Below are positions 45,550-53,671 of a stretch of 64,000 bases of DNA, piece by piece. The position numbers were made by a program, and so were the translations under genes. The stretch's first letter is position 1; each line of letters opens with the position of its first letter. The DNA is from Marinomonas shanghaiensis. Its GTDB lineage: Bacteria; Pseudomonadota; Gammaproteobacteria; Pseudomonadales; Marinomonadaceae. The stretch covers positions 496,001 to 560,000 of the forward strand of contig NZ_QGOK01000003.1 of the NCBI RefSeq assembly GCF_003259175.1, in the 5' to 3' direction. The notes under the pieces are model-generated. The model did not search any database, was not told the origin of the DNA, and was given only the letters and a program-made list of their open reading frames with translations.

Positions 45550-47040
45550 ATGATGAAGACGAGGGTGATGAAGATGATGAAAATAGCACAACACCGCATC
45601 GCTCGGCGGTGCTTCTCGACAGGCCCTGTGGCAGCGGCTTATGAACTGAAGGTGGACGCGGGTGAAGTGCGACGAGATGAAGCGCAAGTCGCTCTGGCGG
45701 CAAAATTAGATGCCCTGCACGAGTCTCTTGCCTTGCTCCCACCAGTACCCGTAGGCACCGACGATCCGACAGAGAGCAGCGGTGCAAGCAGCAGTCCACT
45801 GTTACTGTTACTGGCGCGATCCCTGGCATCCGCCCAGTCCTTTTTTCGAAAGAAGTTCCATTTGTTGTTTTTTGGTCCACCACCGCGAGGCATGTACATT
45901 TATGGACCGGTCGGGGTCGGCAAGAGCTTTCTAATGGATCTCTTTTATTCGTCGGTTACTGCTCCTGATGATGATTCTTGCGGTAATAATGATAGCCACA
46001 AACACGCAAAGATTACCAAACGCCGCGTCCACTTTCATGAATTCATGCTAGACGTCCACCATCGAATCTTTGTCTACAAACAGAAGCACCCACGAGGCGA
46101 TGCCATTCCCATTATTGCGCAACAATTGGCACAAGAAGCCCAACTCCTCTGTTTCGATGAATTTCAAGTGACAGACATTGCCGATGCCATGATTTTGAAG
46201 CGACTGTTTTCACTATTATTGGATTGGAATGTCGTGGTGGTGGCCACCTCGAATAGATCTCCCGATGCCTTGTATAAAGGAGGCATTAACCGATCCCTCT
46301 TTTTGCCATTCATCGACATGTTGAAACACACGTGCGACATTATTTCCATGGAGAATTCTCGTAAGGATTATCGACTCGAAAAACGAGCGTGTGGTCAATC
46401 CTATTTTTGGTCAAACGAGGATGTACATGGTGATAATAATAGCAATAACAACATTCAGGCGCAGTTGGAAGAAATATTTGGTGACACTGCATCCGGAACT
46501 GAGGCAGAGATCATTCCCGTCCTCTTTGGTCGCACAGTCCAGGTTGCTCGATTGAATGACCGGTGCGCATGGTTTGACTTTTCCGAGTTGTGCTACCAAC
46601 CGCTCGGGGCGGCCGATTATATTTCCCTCTGCCGCCGATTTCCGGTCCTCATCATGGACCGCGTCCCCCAACTGGACGTCAATTACCTCAACGAAGCGCG
46701 ACGATTCGTGACCCTTATTGACGCGTGTTATGAATCTCACACCCGCTTGGTGCTGGCGGCACAAGTCCCGCTCGACGAATTGTTTGTTGATTTTGAAGCG
46801 CAAGTCGAAAGCAGTGACGGAGATGAAGAATTGATTGTCAATGAGAAGGGGGGAAACTCGAGCTCGTTTGCGACCACCATGATCCGCACCAAAGAGGGAA
46901 AATATTTCGAGTGGTCAGCGACGGGTCGAACTGGTGTGTCACTAGCACAATTCTCGGCCGCAAATGATCTCGCCTTTTCCTTTCGACGAGCCACATCTCG
47001 GTTGGAAGAAATGGGTGGAAAGGAATGGGGACGGCAATGA
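45490..47040 (+). CDS. AFG1/LACE1-type (ZapE family) AAA ATPase with eukaryotic features
   Basis: Open for 516 codons from TTG at 45490; ATG at 45550 is the more likely start (496 residues). Numbering from 45490, Walker A is GPVGVGKS (139-146), Walker B LCFDEF (220-225) with QVTDIADAMILKRLF, and ATSNRSPDALYKGGINR (252-268) follows. FQVTD and ATSNR fit the alphaproteobacterial/mitochondrial clade; gammaproteobacterial ZapE usually has FFVSD. An Arg-rich N-terminus (RIARRCFSTGPVAAAYE) resembles a mitochondrial presequence and its cleavage site. Low-complexity inserts (DDDSCGNNDSHK at ~160-171, HGDNNSNNN at ~313-321) suit eukaryotes. Codon use is GC-richer than neighbours. No Shine-Dalgarno precedes either start. 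Expression in the host is doubtful. No intron or stop interrupts it. Confidence 0.85.
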   Translation: MIPIQKSRVQYHHIDKLITSMMKTRVMKMMKIAQHRIARRCFSTGPVAAAYELKVDAGEVRRDEAQVALAAKLDALHESLALLPPVPVGTDDPTESSGASSSPLLLLLARSLASAQSFFRKKFHLLFFGPPPRGMYIYGPVGVGKSFLMDLFYSSVTAPDDDSCGNNDSHKHAKITKRRVHFHEFMLDVHHRIFVYKQKHPRGDAIPIIAQQLAQEAQLLCFDEFQVTDIADAMILKRLFSLLLDWNVVVVATSNRSPDALYKGGINRSLFLPFIDMLKHTCDIISMENSRKDYRLEKRACGQSYFWSNEDVHGDNNSNNNIQAQLEEIFGDTASGTEAEIIPVLFGRTVQVARLNDRCAWFDFSELCYQPLGAADYISLCRRFPVLIMDRVPQLDVNYLNEARRFVTLIDACYESHTRLVLAAQVPLDELFVDFEAQVESSDGDEELIVNEKGGNSSSFATTMIRTKEGKYFEWSATGRTGVSLAQFSAANDLAFSFRRATSRLEEMGGKEWGRQ

Positions 47041-47177
47041 CGAAAGGTCTTTACCTTGCAAAAAAACACTAAAATGAGTAAAACTTCATGTTTTTTCGCT
47101 CAAATGAAAAAAATTTTGGTGCGCTGTGAGCTCTTAATCGCAGCTTCCCAAACCAAAGTGGATTTGCTATGCCTCGT

Positions 47178-47458
47178 TTAAAGGGTATTCAGATACCAAT
47201 CATCCATCAGCAGTCTTCTTTTCTGTAGTAAATTCCCCCTTTGATAAGCTGCTTCTGCCTGATCTTTAAGCTTGTGCGCAAGGGCATGTTCAATTATTTT
47301 TCTGGGGAAACTGGTGGTTTCACCTGCCCAATCTCTGAAAGTAGGGCGAAAGCCATGTTGGGCTAAGTCTTTGCAGTCCATACGCTTAAGAACAGCTGTA
47401 AGTGTCACAGCGTCAATCTCTTTTATTCCCAAGTGGCATCTTCTTCTGAAAGGATGAA
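47178..47458 (-). pseudogene. Tyrosine integrase C-terminal remnant (P4 type)
   Basis: About 90 residues read toward the tRNA-Ser. VTLTAVLKRM, HGFRPTFRDWAGETTSFP, IIEHALAH and AAYQRGNLLQKRRLLMDDW match the C-terminal catalytic domain of P4-family phage integrases, including the H-x-x-R box, the second His and the nucleophilic Tyr. The N-terminal three quarters are absent: upstream the sequence joins the phoD-like 3' end at about 47458. A small ORF can be extended 25 bases into phoD (to 47483), but that part is not integrase. It cannot be functional alone. Confidence 0.85.
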
Positions 47459-49321
47459 TTAGATGTCCCTGCCATCTGAGCACATTTGCACGACGGCTTG
47501 AGGCGAGCCATCCGTGTTGAATTTCACCAAACTGATTCCGGCAGCGTTGAGCAGTCTTTCACCGTGGTCTGCGGTTTCTGGTTTGTTTGGAATGACTTTC
47601 ATGCGGCGCCGTCTGGTAAACCAGTTTAAGGGAGATTTAGGCGAGTATAACCAGCGATTCATGCGATCAAAAAAGTCTAATAATCGTTTGGGGAATTCGT
47701 TTTTAATGCCACTGCTGGTAATTTGCCATAAGTCTGGCCCTCTTTGTGGACCACGTAGTTGAATGTCGTAGACAAAGGAATAATGCACATCGCCAGATAA
47801 AATCACAAAATTCTTTGGTGTTTTTTTATGGCGAAACATGTTAATTAAGGTGTGGGCAGAGCCTGGGTGAGCCATCCAGTTTTCGGCATCAACCATTAAG
47901 GGTTTGCCAAACCATGTAAATACTCGCTGAATTGTTTCAATCAGTTTTACACCAAAAATGGGGGCCGGTGACACCATAATGACCGCTTCTAGGCCTTTTA
48001 GCTGTTGTTGCAGATCGGTTAATGCTTCCCAATCCATAAGACCAGAAGGGCTCTCTAAAGACTTTTCAGAGCGCCAACGCTGGGTGCGTGTATCCAGTAC
48101 GACTAATGGTGGCGTGGTCTGCCAAGTGAAGTTCCATTTTGAAAAGCGAAAGAGGGCTTGAACCAAATGGTCGTGTTTGTCGGTCCCAGGGTGGTTTAGA
48201 ACATCCTGCGCATCGCTTATCAGTTGCGTCGAAAAGCGTTCTGGACAATTTCCCCATCCTTGACACAGCAAATATCCGAGTAAAGCATTGCCAATAATAC
48301 GCGCAGAAAAAGGGTGGTTATAGGCGGTTTCTTCCCAAGCAGCCGTTAAATTCCAGTCATCGGTAATGTCATGATCATCAAAAATCATGGCGACAGGAAG
48401 ATGGGCAAGGGCGCGGCGAATTTTAGGTAACCCCTCAACAAACGTTTGCAGGGTGGCTTGTCGTTTTAAAAAGTCGCTTTTCTGTTCATCAGTAAGGCCG
48501 GAGGGTATAGTCCAGCCATCCGCTTCAAGCAAGGTTTCCCAGCCTGTTGGAGACCATACCAACGCGTACATAGATAACACTTCTGCTAAAGAAATTAGGT
48601 GGTTATGAGCGGTATCGGTTGTAAACACCGGCTTGCGAACGCCACCAAATACTTGGGCTAACATACTGCGGTTAGCGTCGTTGGCAGGCAGAAGTGTTTC
48701 TCTTGCATAATAGTAAGAAGTATCTTGATGCAGTGTTTGAGAGTTATCTATTTGTACGCAAGGTAGCGTTTCATTCGGCATGTTAAGCTTGGGAATAAGC
48801 TGATGTATTGCCCATAACATGGGGGCGGCGACATCGTCAGAGTAGATTTGATCGCCACTCATCATGAGTAGGCTGGGCCATTCAGTCGGTGCGGTTTTTT
48901 CTAGCAGCTCATCAACTCTCAATAAGCCATCTTTGCTCGGATGATGCGGCTTACGACAGGAGCCATGCAGCAAACTGTTTACCCTAGGCTGTAAAATGAA
49001 AAAAGGCAGCGGGTGATCTGGATAAACAAAATCCTTTGCCCAATGAGTCCAATCTAATCCATTTAGGCGAAGATCGTAGTGAATGATGCTTTGAGTGGGT
49101 AGGGTGTTTTTGAGGCTAACATCCAATAAATGGATAAATAAATTTTCACCTGCTTTGACCTGAGTATGAAAATCGACTGCTTGCGCTTCAGATAAATCCA
49201 GTAGGGTTTGTTGATTTTCCACTAATGCAAGGGAGACGCTAGCGGGTTCGGTCGTCATTAACCAAAAGGTCAGTCTTTCTGGTGTCATTCTCCGTAGTAT
49301 TGGACCCGCTAATACCTGCAT
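47459..49321 (-). CDS. PhoD-like alkaline phosphatase/metallophosphoesterase
   Basis: 620 residues from ATG at 49321 (AAGGA upstream); a longer ORF start overlaps the thioesterase gene. No signal peptide is apparent. Metal-binding motifs are GSCRKPHH, MMSGDQIYSDD (D-Q-x-Y-x-D), IFDDHDITDDWN (D-D-H-D) and LSGDVHYSFVYD. These are typical of PhoD-like phosphodiesterases acting on phosphate esters, here probably cytoplasmic. Its stop is placed at the junction with the integrase remnant, so a few native C-terminal residues may have been replaced. The target is unknown. Confidence 0.85.
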   Translation of the reverse strand: MQVLAGPILRRMTPERLTFWLMTTEPASVSLALVENQQTLLDLSEAQAVDFHTQVKAGENLFIHLLDVSLKNTLPTQSIIHYDLRLNGLDWTHWAKDFVYPDHPLPFFILQPRVNSLLHGSCRKPHHPSKDGLLRVDELLEKTAPTEWPSLLMMSGDQIYSDDVAAPMLWAIHQLIPKLNMPNETLPCVQIDNSQTLHQDTSYYYARETLLPANDANRSMLAQVFGGVRKPVFTTDTAHNHLISLAEVLSMYALVWSPTGWETLLEADGWTIPSGLTDEQKSDFLKRQATLQTFVEGLPKIRRALAHLPVAMIFDDHDITDDWNLTAAWEETAYNHPFSARIIGNALLGYLLCQGWGNCPERFSTQLISDAQDVLNHPGTDKHDHLVQALFRFSKWNFTWQTTPPLVVLDTRTQRWRSEKSLESPSGLMDWEALTDLQQQLKGLEAVIMVSPAPIFGVKLIETIQRVFTWFGKPLMVDAENWMAHPGSAHTLINMFRHKKTPKNFVILSGDVHYSFVYDIQLRGPQRGPDLWQITSSGIKNEFPKRLLDFFDRMNRWLYSPKSPLNWFTRRRRMKVIPNKPETADHGERLLNAAGISLVKFNTDGSPQAVVQMCSDGRDI

Positions 49322-49334
49322 GCTTTTCCTTGTG

Positions 49335-49745
49335 TTATTGAGTGAGTAAAAGATCGGCTTGCTTAAACACCACGGGGCGACCATCTGTCGTCGTGGATGT
49401 TACGATCATTTTTGCGTTAAGCATCAGCTGATCATCCTGAGCTCTGAATAAGTGTTGATGAAAGGCGAGTTTTAATTTTGATTCTCTTTTAACACGAGTT
49501 TGAATGTAAAACGTGTCGCCACTTCGCAACGAACGCTTGTACTCAAGTTCTGCTTTTATCAATACGAGATGAATGCCATGTTTTGTAATTTCAGCAAAAT
49601 CTAAGCCTTTTTCTTTGAGGAACTGATGTCTCGCATGTTCTAGGTAATTTTGATACACAGCATTGTTTACAATCCCTTGCATATCACATTCATAATCTCG
49701 CACTTCAAATTGAGCAAGACCAGATTTGTTCGCTTTATCCGTCAT
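49335..49745 (-). CDS. Hotdog-fold acyl-CoA thioesterase (4HBT/YbgC-like)
   Basis: 136 residues. FEVRDYECDMQGIVNNAVYQNYLEHARHQFL is the hotdog helix with the catalytic Asp and N-N-A-V-Y variant. RSGDTFYIQTRVKR and LMLNAKMIVTSTTTDGRPV complete the fold. Such enzymes hydrolyse short- or medium-chain acyl-CoA or acyl-ACP. tolQ in this genome lacks its usual ybgC neighbour, but the D-M-Q-G-I-V-N-N motif here is not that of canonical YbgC (D-T-D-A-G-G-V-V-Y), so equivalence is not shown. It is upstream of phoD with 13 bases between. Confidence 0.85.
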   Translation of the reverse strand: MTDKANKSGLAQFEVRDYECDMQGIVNNAVYQNYLEHARHQFLKEKGLDFAEITKHGIHLVLIKAELEYKRSLRSGDTFYIQTRVKRESKLKLAFHQHLFRAQDDQLMLNAKMIVTSTTTDGRPVVFKQADLLLTQ

Positions 49746-49771
49746 TTTGTTGCCTTACATAGCGTCTTATT

Positions 49772-50800
49772 TTATTCATGATGAGCAATGCAATTCTTAC
49801 CAGAGCGTTTTGCATACAATAAATAATGCTGAGCCCGTTCGACCAGCTCTGTCGGACTTTCATCGCCAAATAATGTGGCAACACCAATCGACACGGACAC
49901 TGGACGTAGTAGCGTCTTAGTATTTCTATAGCGTATTTTTTGTGTGGCCACTTCCTGGCGTAACGATTCAGCCAACTTAGACGCCACACTTAATTCTGTT
50001 TCGCTCAGTAATACTGCGAAGCGACCACCATTTAGGCGTGCAAGAAAACTGTGTTCAGGCAAATGCCCTGATAAGAGTTTTGCAATGTATTTAATTAAGG
50101 ATGTACCCACTTTATTGCCATACTCTTGATTAATGCCATGCAGGTCATCAATATCAATGAGTAACAAGGTCAAATCATCTTCAGCATGAGGCACCAAAGA
50201 AAAAAGCGAGCGCTCAAAGCCTTTCTCATTAGCTAATAATGTCATGGCGTCCAATTCAGTGCTTTTCTTTACATTAGAAAGCTCAGACCTTAACGAAGCG
50301 AGTTCTTCCTGTGCCGCTGATAATGAACGCTCAAACTGTTCAATGGCTTGATTTGCTTGAAAAGTGCCTTGCTCTAACAAAAATGCAAGACGTTCGATCT
50401 GGGCGGGATCACTCGCGTTTTTAAGCACTTTTTTGGACTGCTGAACTGTGTGGTTAAATTTTTTAAGTTCACGGGAAACAACGGCTGTGTCTGTTTCTAA
50501 ATTCACTGCTAGGTCTTTTAACGCAATGCCTTGCTTGCTCGCTTGCTGAAACTCTTCTGGCAATAAAAACTCGTGAAACAACTCTCTCGAGACAAAGGCC
50601 GGTAAGCTGCCAAATCGACGCAGTGCACGATCTACAACCTGATTCAGTTTCGGCGTTTTATTTGAGGCATATTCATACCAGATTCCGTAGTTGTATGGCG
50701 TTGGTGGAATATTTAACTTTACCATAAGCGGAATGGCGGAGCGCATTAGCTGGTGAGCTTGCTTTGTGTTGTGTTGGAACATTGGAATCTCTGCTGTCAT
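49772..50800 (-). CDS. GGDEF-domain protein with degenerate active site
   Basis: 342 residues. The N-terminal region (LMVKLNIPPTPYNYGIWYEYASN) is typical of diguanylate cyclases with a helical sensor. A coiled coil links to the GGDEF domain (~182-340). The first metal Asp is kept in LLIDIDDLHGINQEYG, but the signature loop reads ARLNGGRFAVLL, with NGGRF (257-261) where GGDEF is required. The catalytic Asp/Glu are therefore lost. It probably binds rather than makes c-di-GMP, or acts by protein contact. No EAL domain is attached. Confidence 0.88.
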   Translation of the reverse strand: MTAEIPMFQHNTKQAHQLMRSAIPLMVKLNIPPTPYNYGIWYEYASNKTPKLNQVVDRALRRFGSLPAFVSRELFHEFLLPEEFQQASKQGIALKDLAVNLETDTAVVSRELKKFNHTVQQSKKVLKNASDPAQIERLAFLLEQGTFQANQAIEQFERSLSAAQEELASLRSELSNVKKSTELDAMTLLANEKGFERSLFSLVPHAEDDLTLLLIDIDDLHGINQEYGNKVGTSLIKYIAKLLSGHLPEHSFLARLNGGRFAVLLSETELSVASKLAESLRQEVATQKIRYRNTKTLLRPVSVSIGVATLFGDESPTELVERAQHYLLYAKRSGKNCIAHHE

Positions 50801-50946
50801 TTATCACCCAAAGACGTCCCATTTCGTTGGTGGTATTGTATGTTGAAAGCTCGGTAACATCACGGCTTCGATTTTATAACTTCTAATGGTAAATTAGTGC
50901 TGTATACACAAGAAAACATAGTAATTCTAATGCTAAATAATATCCA

Positions 50947-51291
50947 TTAACCTCCGGTTAATTTACTCGAAAATCCTTCTTTTTCAAGCAACGCTTTCAC
51001 TTTTTGACGATTGTCACCTTGAATCTCGATCTGACCCTCTTTTACGGCACCACCGGTACCACATAGTGTCTTTAATTTTTTACCCAGCGTTTTTAACGCG
51101 TCCTCTGTCAAAGGAAGCCCTGTGATAACCGTGACACCTTTGCCTTTGCGGCCTTTTGTTTCTAAGGCAATTAACACTTTTCCATTGCCAATGACGCTTT
51201 GATTTTTGCACTGACATTCAGCGATAGGGTGTTCGCAGTCAGGACACAAGCGTCCTTGGTCGGTTGAGTAAACTAAACTGTGGTTTTTCAT
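50947..51291 (-). CDS. yciH: SUI1-family translation factor YciH
   Basis: 114 residues. A short N-terminal Zn-ribbon-like piece (CPDCEHPIAECQC) leads to the eIF1/SUI1 domain (GKGVTVITGLPLTEDALKTLGKKLKTLCGTGGAVKEGQIEIQGDNRQKV in fragments). The homologue in E. coli modulates stringency of start-site selection. It is monocistronic and divergent from the GNAT gene. Confidence 0.93.
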   Translation of the reverse strand: MKNHSLVYSTDQGRLCPDCEHPIAECQCKNQSVIGNGKVLIALETKGRKGKGVTVITGLPLTEDALKTLGKKLKTLCGTGGAVKEGQIEIQGDNRQKVKALLEKEGFSSKLTGG

Positions 51292-51427
51292 GGATTTTGA
51301 GTTCTCTCTAAGCTGTTTAGATCCGCTATTTTATCAGTTCAATTCAGATAAAAATGCATTATTCAACATTTTATTGATAACTAGGCTAAGCTAATGAAAG
51401 CGCCAATTATAAGGTGTTTATGAAGTT

Positions 51428-51985
51428 ATGAAAAAAATACTTACCATTCGTCAAGCGACAGAAGCCGATCTACGAAGCATTTTACTCTTTGAGTTTCGCA
51501 ATCGTGCTTGGTTTGCCCGTTTCATACCTTATCAAGTTCTGCGTCGACAGACAGAACATTACTTTAAACAATTACTCCGAGGTCAGTTAAATACTACTGT
51601 TCAATACTTGGTGTGTTTGCCGAATGATGTGTTAATCGGCCGATTTACTGTACAAATGCTAGACAGAAAAAAACGCAGTGTGGAAATTTCCTATCGGGTT
51701 GCCAAACACTTTAGTAATCGTGGTGTTGCGCAATATACTCTAAAACACGTATTACTAATTTTAGATACTTACGGAATAAAAGAGGTGTATGCGCAGGTGG
51801 CTAACCACAATAAAGCATCAATAAATGTTCTCATGGCTTGCGGGTTCGAATTTCATGAAATCCAGATGAACGCCATAAACCTTGCATCAAAGGTGTATGA
51901 CGGCCTGATTTTTCGTTGGGTGCCTGGTGAAGCCATGCCTTGTTTACCTATATTTGATAAGGCGAGAGTCTATTCAGCACATTGA
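51428..51985 (+). CDS. GNAT-family N-acetyltransferase (RimJ/RimL-like)
   Basis: 185 residues. ISYRVAKHFSNRGVAQYTLKHVLLI is motif A with the acetyl-CoA-binding Q/R-x-x-G-x-G/A-like R-G-V-A. VANHNKASINVLMACGFEFHE is the motif-B region of RimJ/RimL-type acetyltransferases, which modify N-terminal amines of ribosomal proteins or small molecules. The target is unknown. Its last 38 bases overlap the convergent truC gene (51948-51985). Confidence 0.85.
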   Translation: MKKILTIRQATEADLRSILLFEFRNRAWFARFIPYQVLRRQTEHYFKQLLRGQLNTTVQYLVCLPNDVLIGRFTVQMLDRKKRSVEISYRVAKHFSNRGVAQYTLKHVLLILDTYGIKEVYAQVANHNKASINVLMACGFEFHEIQMNAINLASKVYDGLIFRWVPGEAMPCLPIFDKARVYSAH

Positions 51986-52730
51986 CGATTTCATTGCTCA
52001 ATTCAGCCTTGAGTGTTATGACCTGGTCTGTCATTGGATGAGAGAACTGAAGGCTGGATGCATGGAGCATTAGTCTAAAATCCTCAGGCCAAATTTCTTT
52101 GGTTACTTTGTTGATATGACGACAGCCATAACAAGAATCGCCGACGAGGGGGTGCAAAAGGTGTTTAAAATGTCGACGAATCTGGTGTTTACGTCCTTGT
52201 TTGGGGGTTACCTCTATCCAGCTTAAACGCATGGCATCATAACGGCTAACCGGAATAGGAAGTTCATAGCACTTCAGTCTTGTAAAATGCGTCTCGGCGT
52301 CTTTTTCCGTGCCTTCTATTTTAAAGCGTGAGCGGCCTTTCTGTTCATTAAGCTTTGCCAAGGGATAGTCAATAACGCCCATCTGGTCGCAAAACCCTCT
52401 CACCAAGCAATGATAAGTTTTTTGAGTACTTGAGGTTGAAAACTGTGCTGAAAGCCGTCTTGCCATTTCAGGTGTAAAAGCCATCACTAATACACCGGAT
52501 GTGCCTCGGTCCAAACGATGAACTGGGAACACCCATTTGCCAGTTTGATCTCTCAGCCTTTGAACAACGGCATCCTCTTCTTCTTTGGCTAAATTAGTAC
52601 GGTGCACAAGTAAGCCAGAAGGTTTGTTAACAGCGACTATATGTGCATCTTGAAACAAGATACTCAGAGGCTCTTCCTCGACGATTGAGTGCGTGAATAC
52701 ACTGTTAATAGCAACATCGCTCAGGCTCAT
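51948..52730 (-). CDS. truC: tRNA pseudouridine(65) synthase TruC
   Basis: 260 residues, RluA family. IVAVNKPSGLLVHRTNLA is motif I, and VFPVHRLDRGTSGVLVMA holds the catalytic Asp in H-R-L-D-R. QKTYHCLVRG, GRKHQIRRHFKHLLHPLVGD and LMLHASSL are family signatures. Sequence style (NKPSG-x-LVHR; RRHFKHLLHP) matches TruC of E. coli, which modifies U65 in tRNA-Ile and tRNA-Asp. Its ATG overlaps the stop of the upstream D-2-hydroxyacid dehydrogenase gene by 4 bases (ATGA). Confidence 0.88.
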   Translation of the reverse strand: MSLSDVAINSVFTHSIVEEEPLSILFQDAHIVAVNKPSGLLVHRTNLAKEEEDAVVQRLRDQTGKWVFPVHRLDRGTSGVLVMAFTPEMARRLSAQFSTSSTQKTYHCLVRGFCDQMGVIDYPLAKLNEQKGRSRFKIEGTEKDAETHFTRLKCYELPIPVSRYDAMRLSWIEVTPKQGRKHQIRRHFKHLLHPLVGDSCYGCRHINKVTKEIWPEDFRLMLHASSLQFSHPMTDQVITLKAELSNEIVNVLNRLSPYQI

Positions 52731-53671
52731 TTGTGCTCCAATTCTTCAACAAAAGACGCTATTTTTTCCATGGCCATATTCACCAACGTTTGCATGGCCT
52801 CATTGCTGGCCCAAGCAATATGAGGTGTGAGTAAAAAATTAGGGTATTTTGTAAGAGCCTGAAGGGGATGGTTGATTGGCATTGGCTCTTGTGTGGCAAC
52901 GTCGAATGCCGCTCCTGAAATCTGGCCGTGCTCTAAGGCCTGCTGTAATGCATTCTCGTCGACAATGCCGCCACGACTGATGTTTAGTAATAAACACCCT
53001 GATTTCATTAAAGAAAATTCCGCACTTCCAATTAGGTTTTTACTTTCTGCTGTGAGTGGACAATTTACACTGATAACATCAGCCAACTGCAACGCATCCT
53101 CAAAGGCTATGTATCCTTCTCTGATGCTTGTTGCTCCTTTGCGTTCTGCAAACAGCACTTTCATGCCAAATGCGAGGGCAATGCTGGCCACTTTTTTCCC
53201 TAAGGTGCCACCACCAACAATCGTCATGGTTGAACCAGATAAATCCCTAATAGGGTAATCGAGAAAACAAAAATACTCGGAATTGGCCCATTTTCCTGCT
53301 TTGACATCATCCAAATAGGATACCAAATTTCTTCTTAGCGCCAATAACATCGCAAAAGTATGCTCCGGCACGCTGATAGTGGAGTAGTCGGACACGTTTT
53401 GAACCGTGATGTTAAGTTCTGCGCAACTTTCTAAGTCAACATTGTTTGTCCCTGTCGCCATAACTTGTACGAGACGTAGATTTACTGCTTTTTGAAGGGC
53501 ATTACGGTTAAGTACCACTTTATTGGTGAGGACAATGTCTGCGTCTGCTATTCGCTCCATCACGTCATCTAAAGCCGTGTTTTCGTATTCAACCAGCTCT
53601 TTGACAGTCGCCGGTAGGTGAATGTGTATATAGCGTGGAAAAGAACCTCTGTCTAAGAATACCGCTTTCAT
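52727..53671 (-). CDS. D-2-hydroxyacid dehydrogenase (hydroxypyruvate/glycerate type)
   Basis: 314 residues. NAD-binding GGGTLGKKVASIALAFG (~151-167) follows an N-terminal catalytic lid. Catalytic residues are in LLNISRGGIVDE (Arg), FDVATQEPM (Glu) and LLTPHIAW (His). This Arg/Glu/His set is universal in the family, and the substrate is best guessed as hydroxypyruvate/glyoxylate, without proof. Overlaps tesA's stop region by 4 bases upstream and truC's start downstream, so the three form one operon. Confidence 0.88.
   Translation of the reverse strand: MKAVFLDRGSFPRYIHIHLPATVKELVEYENTALDDVMERIADADIVLTNKVVLNRNALQKAVNLRLVQVMATGTNNVDLESCAELNITVQNVSDYSTISVPEHTFAMLLALRRNLVSYLDDVKAGKWANSEYFCFLDYPIRDLSGSTMTIVGGGTLGKKVASIALAFGMKVLFAERKGATSIREGYIAFEDALQLADVISVNCPLTAESKNLIGSAEFSLMKSGCLLLNISRGGIVDENALQQALEHGQISGAAFDVATQEPMPINHPLQALTKYPNFLLTPHIAWASNEAMQTLVNMAMEKIASFVEELEHK

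Larger units (their letters stand above)
45241..47458. mobile_element. Remnant of an integrative element at tRNA-Ser, with a eukaryotic-type gene
   Basis: The segment runs from the tRNA-Ser 3' end to the phoD 3' end. It contains one long ORF of different base composition and the C-terminal remnant of a P4-type integrase. No direct repeat of the tRNA end is visible, so the element is decayed or its borders lie elsewhere. An assembly join is the alternative. Confidence 0.55.

Noticed and set aside
45542..46803. Antisense reading frames within the AFG1-like gene
   Set aside because: Low-complexity serine-rich or Arg/His-rich products without any recognisable domain; shadows of the sense frame.
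47056..47070. A-run after the AFG1-like stop as a poly(A) tail from a processed mRNA
   Set aside because: Only seven A in a row in AT-rich DNA; not different from chance, and no target-site duplication is visible.
47041..47500. Search for an attR copy of the tRNA-Ser 3' end
   Set aside because: No stretch matching TTCGAATCTCTTGCTCACC was found between the AFG1-like gene and phoD.
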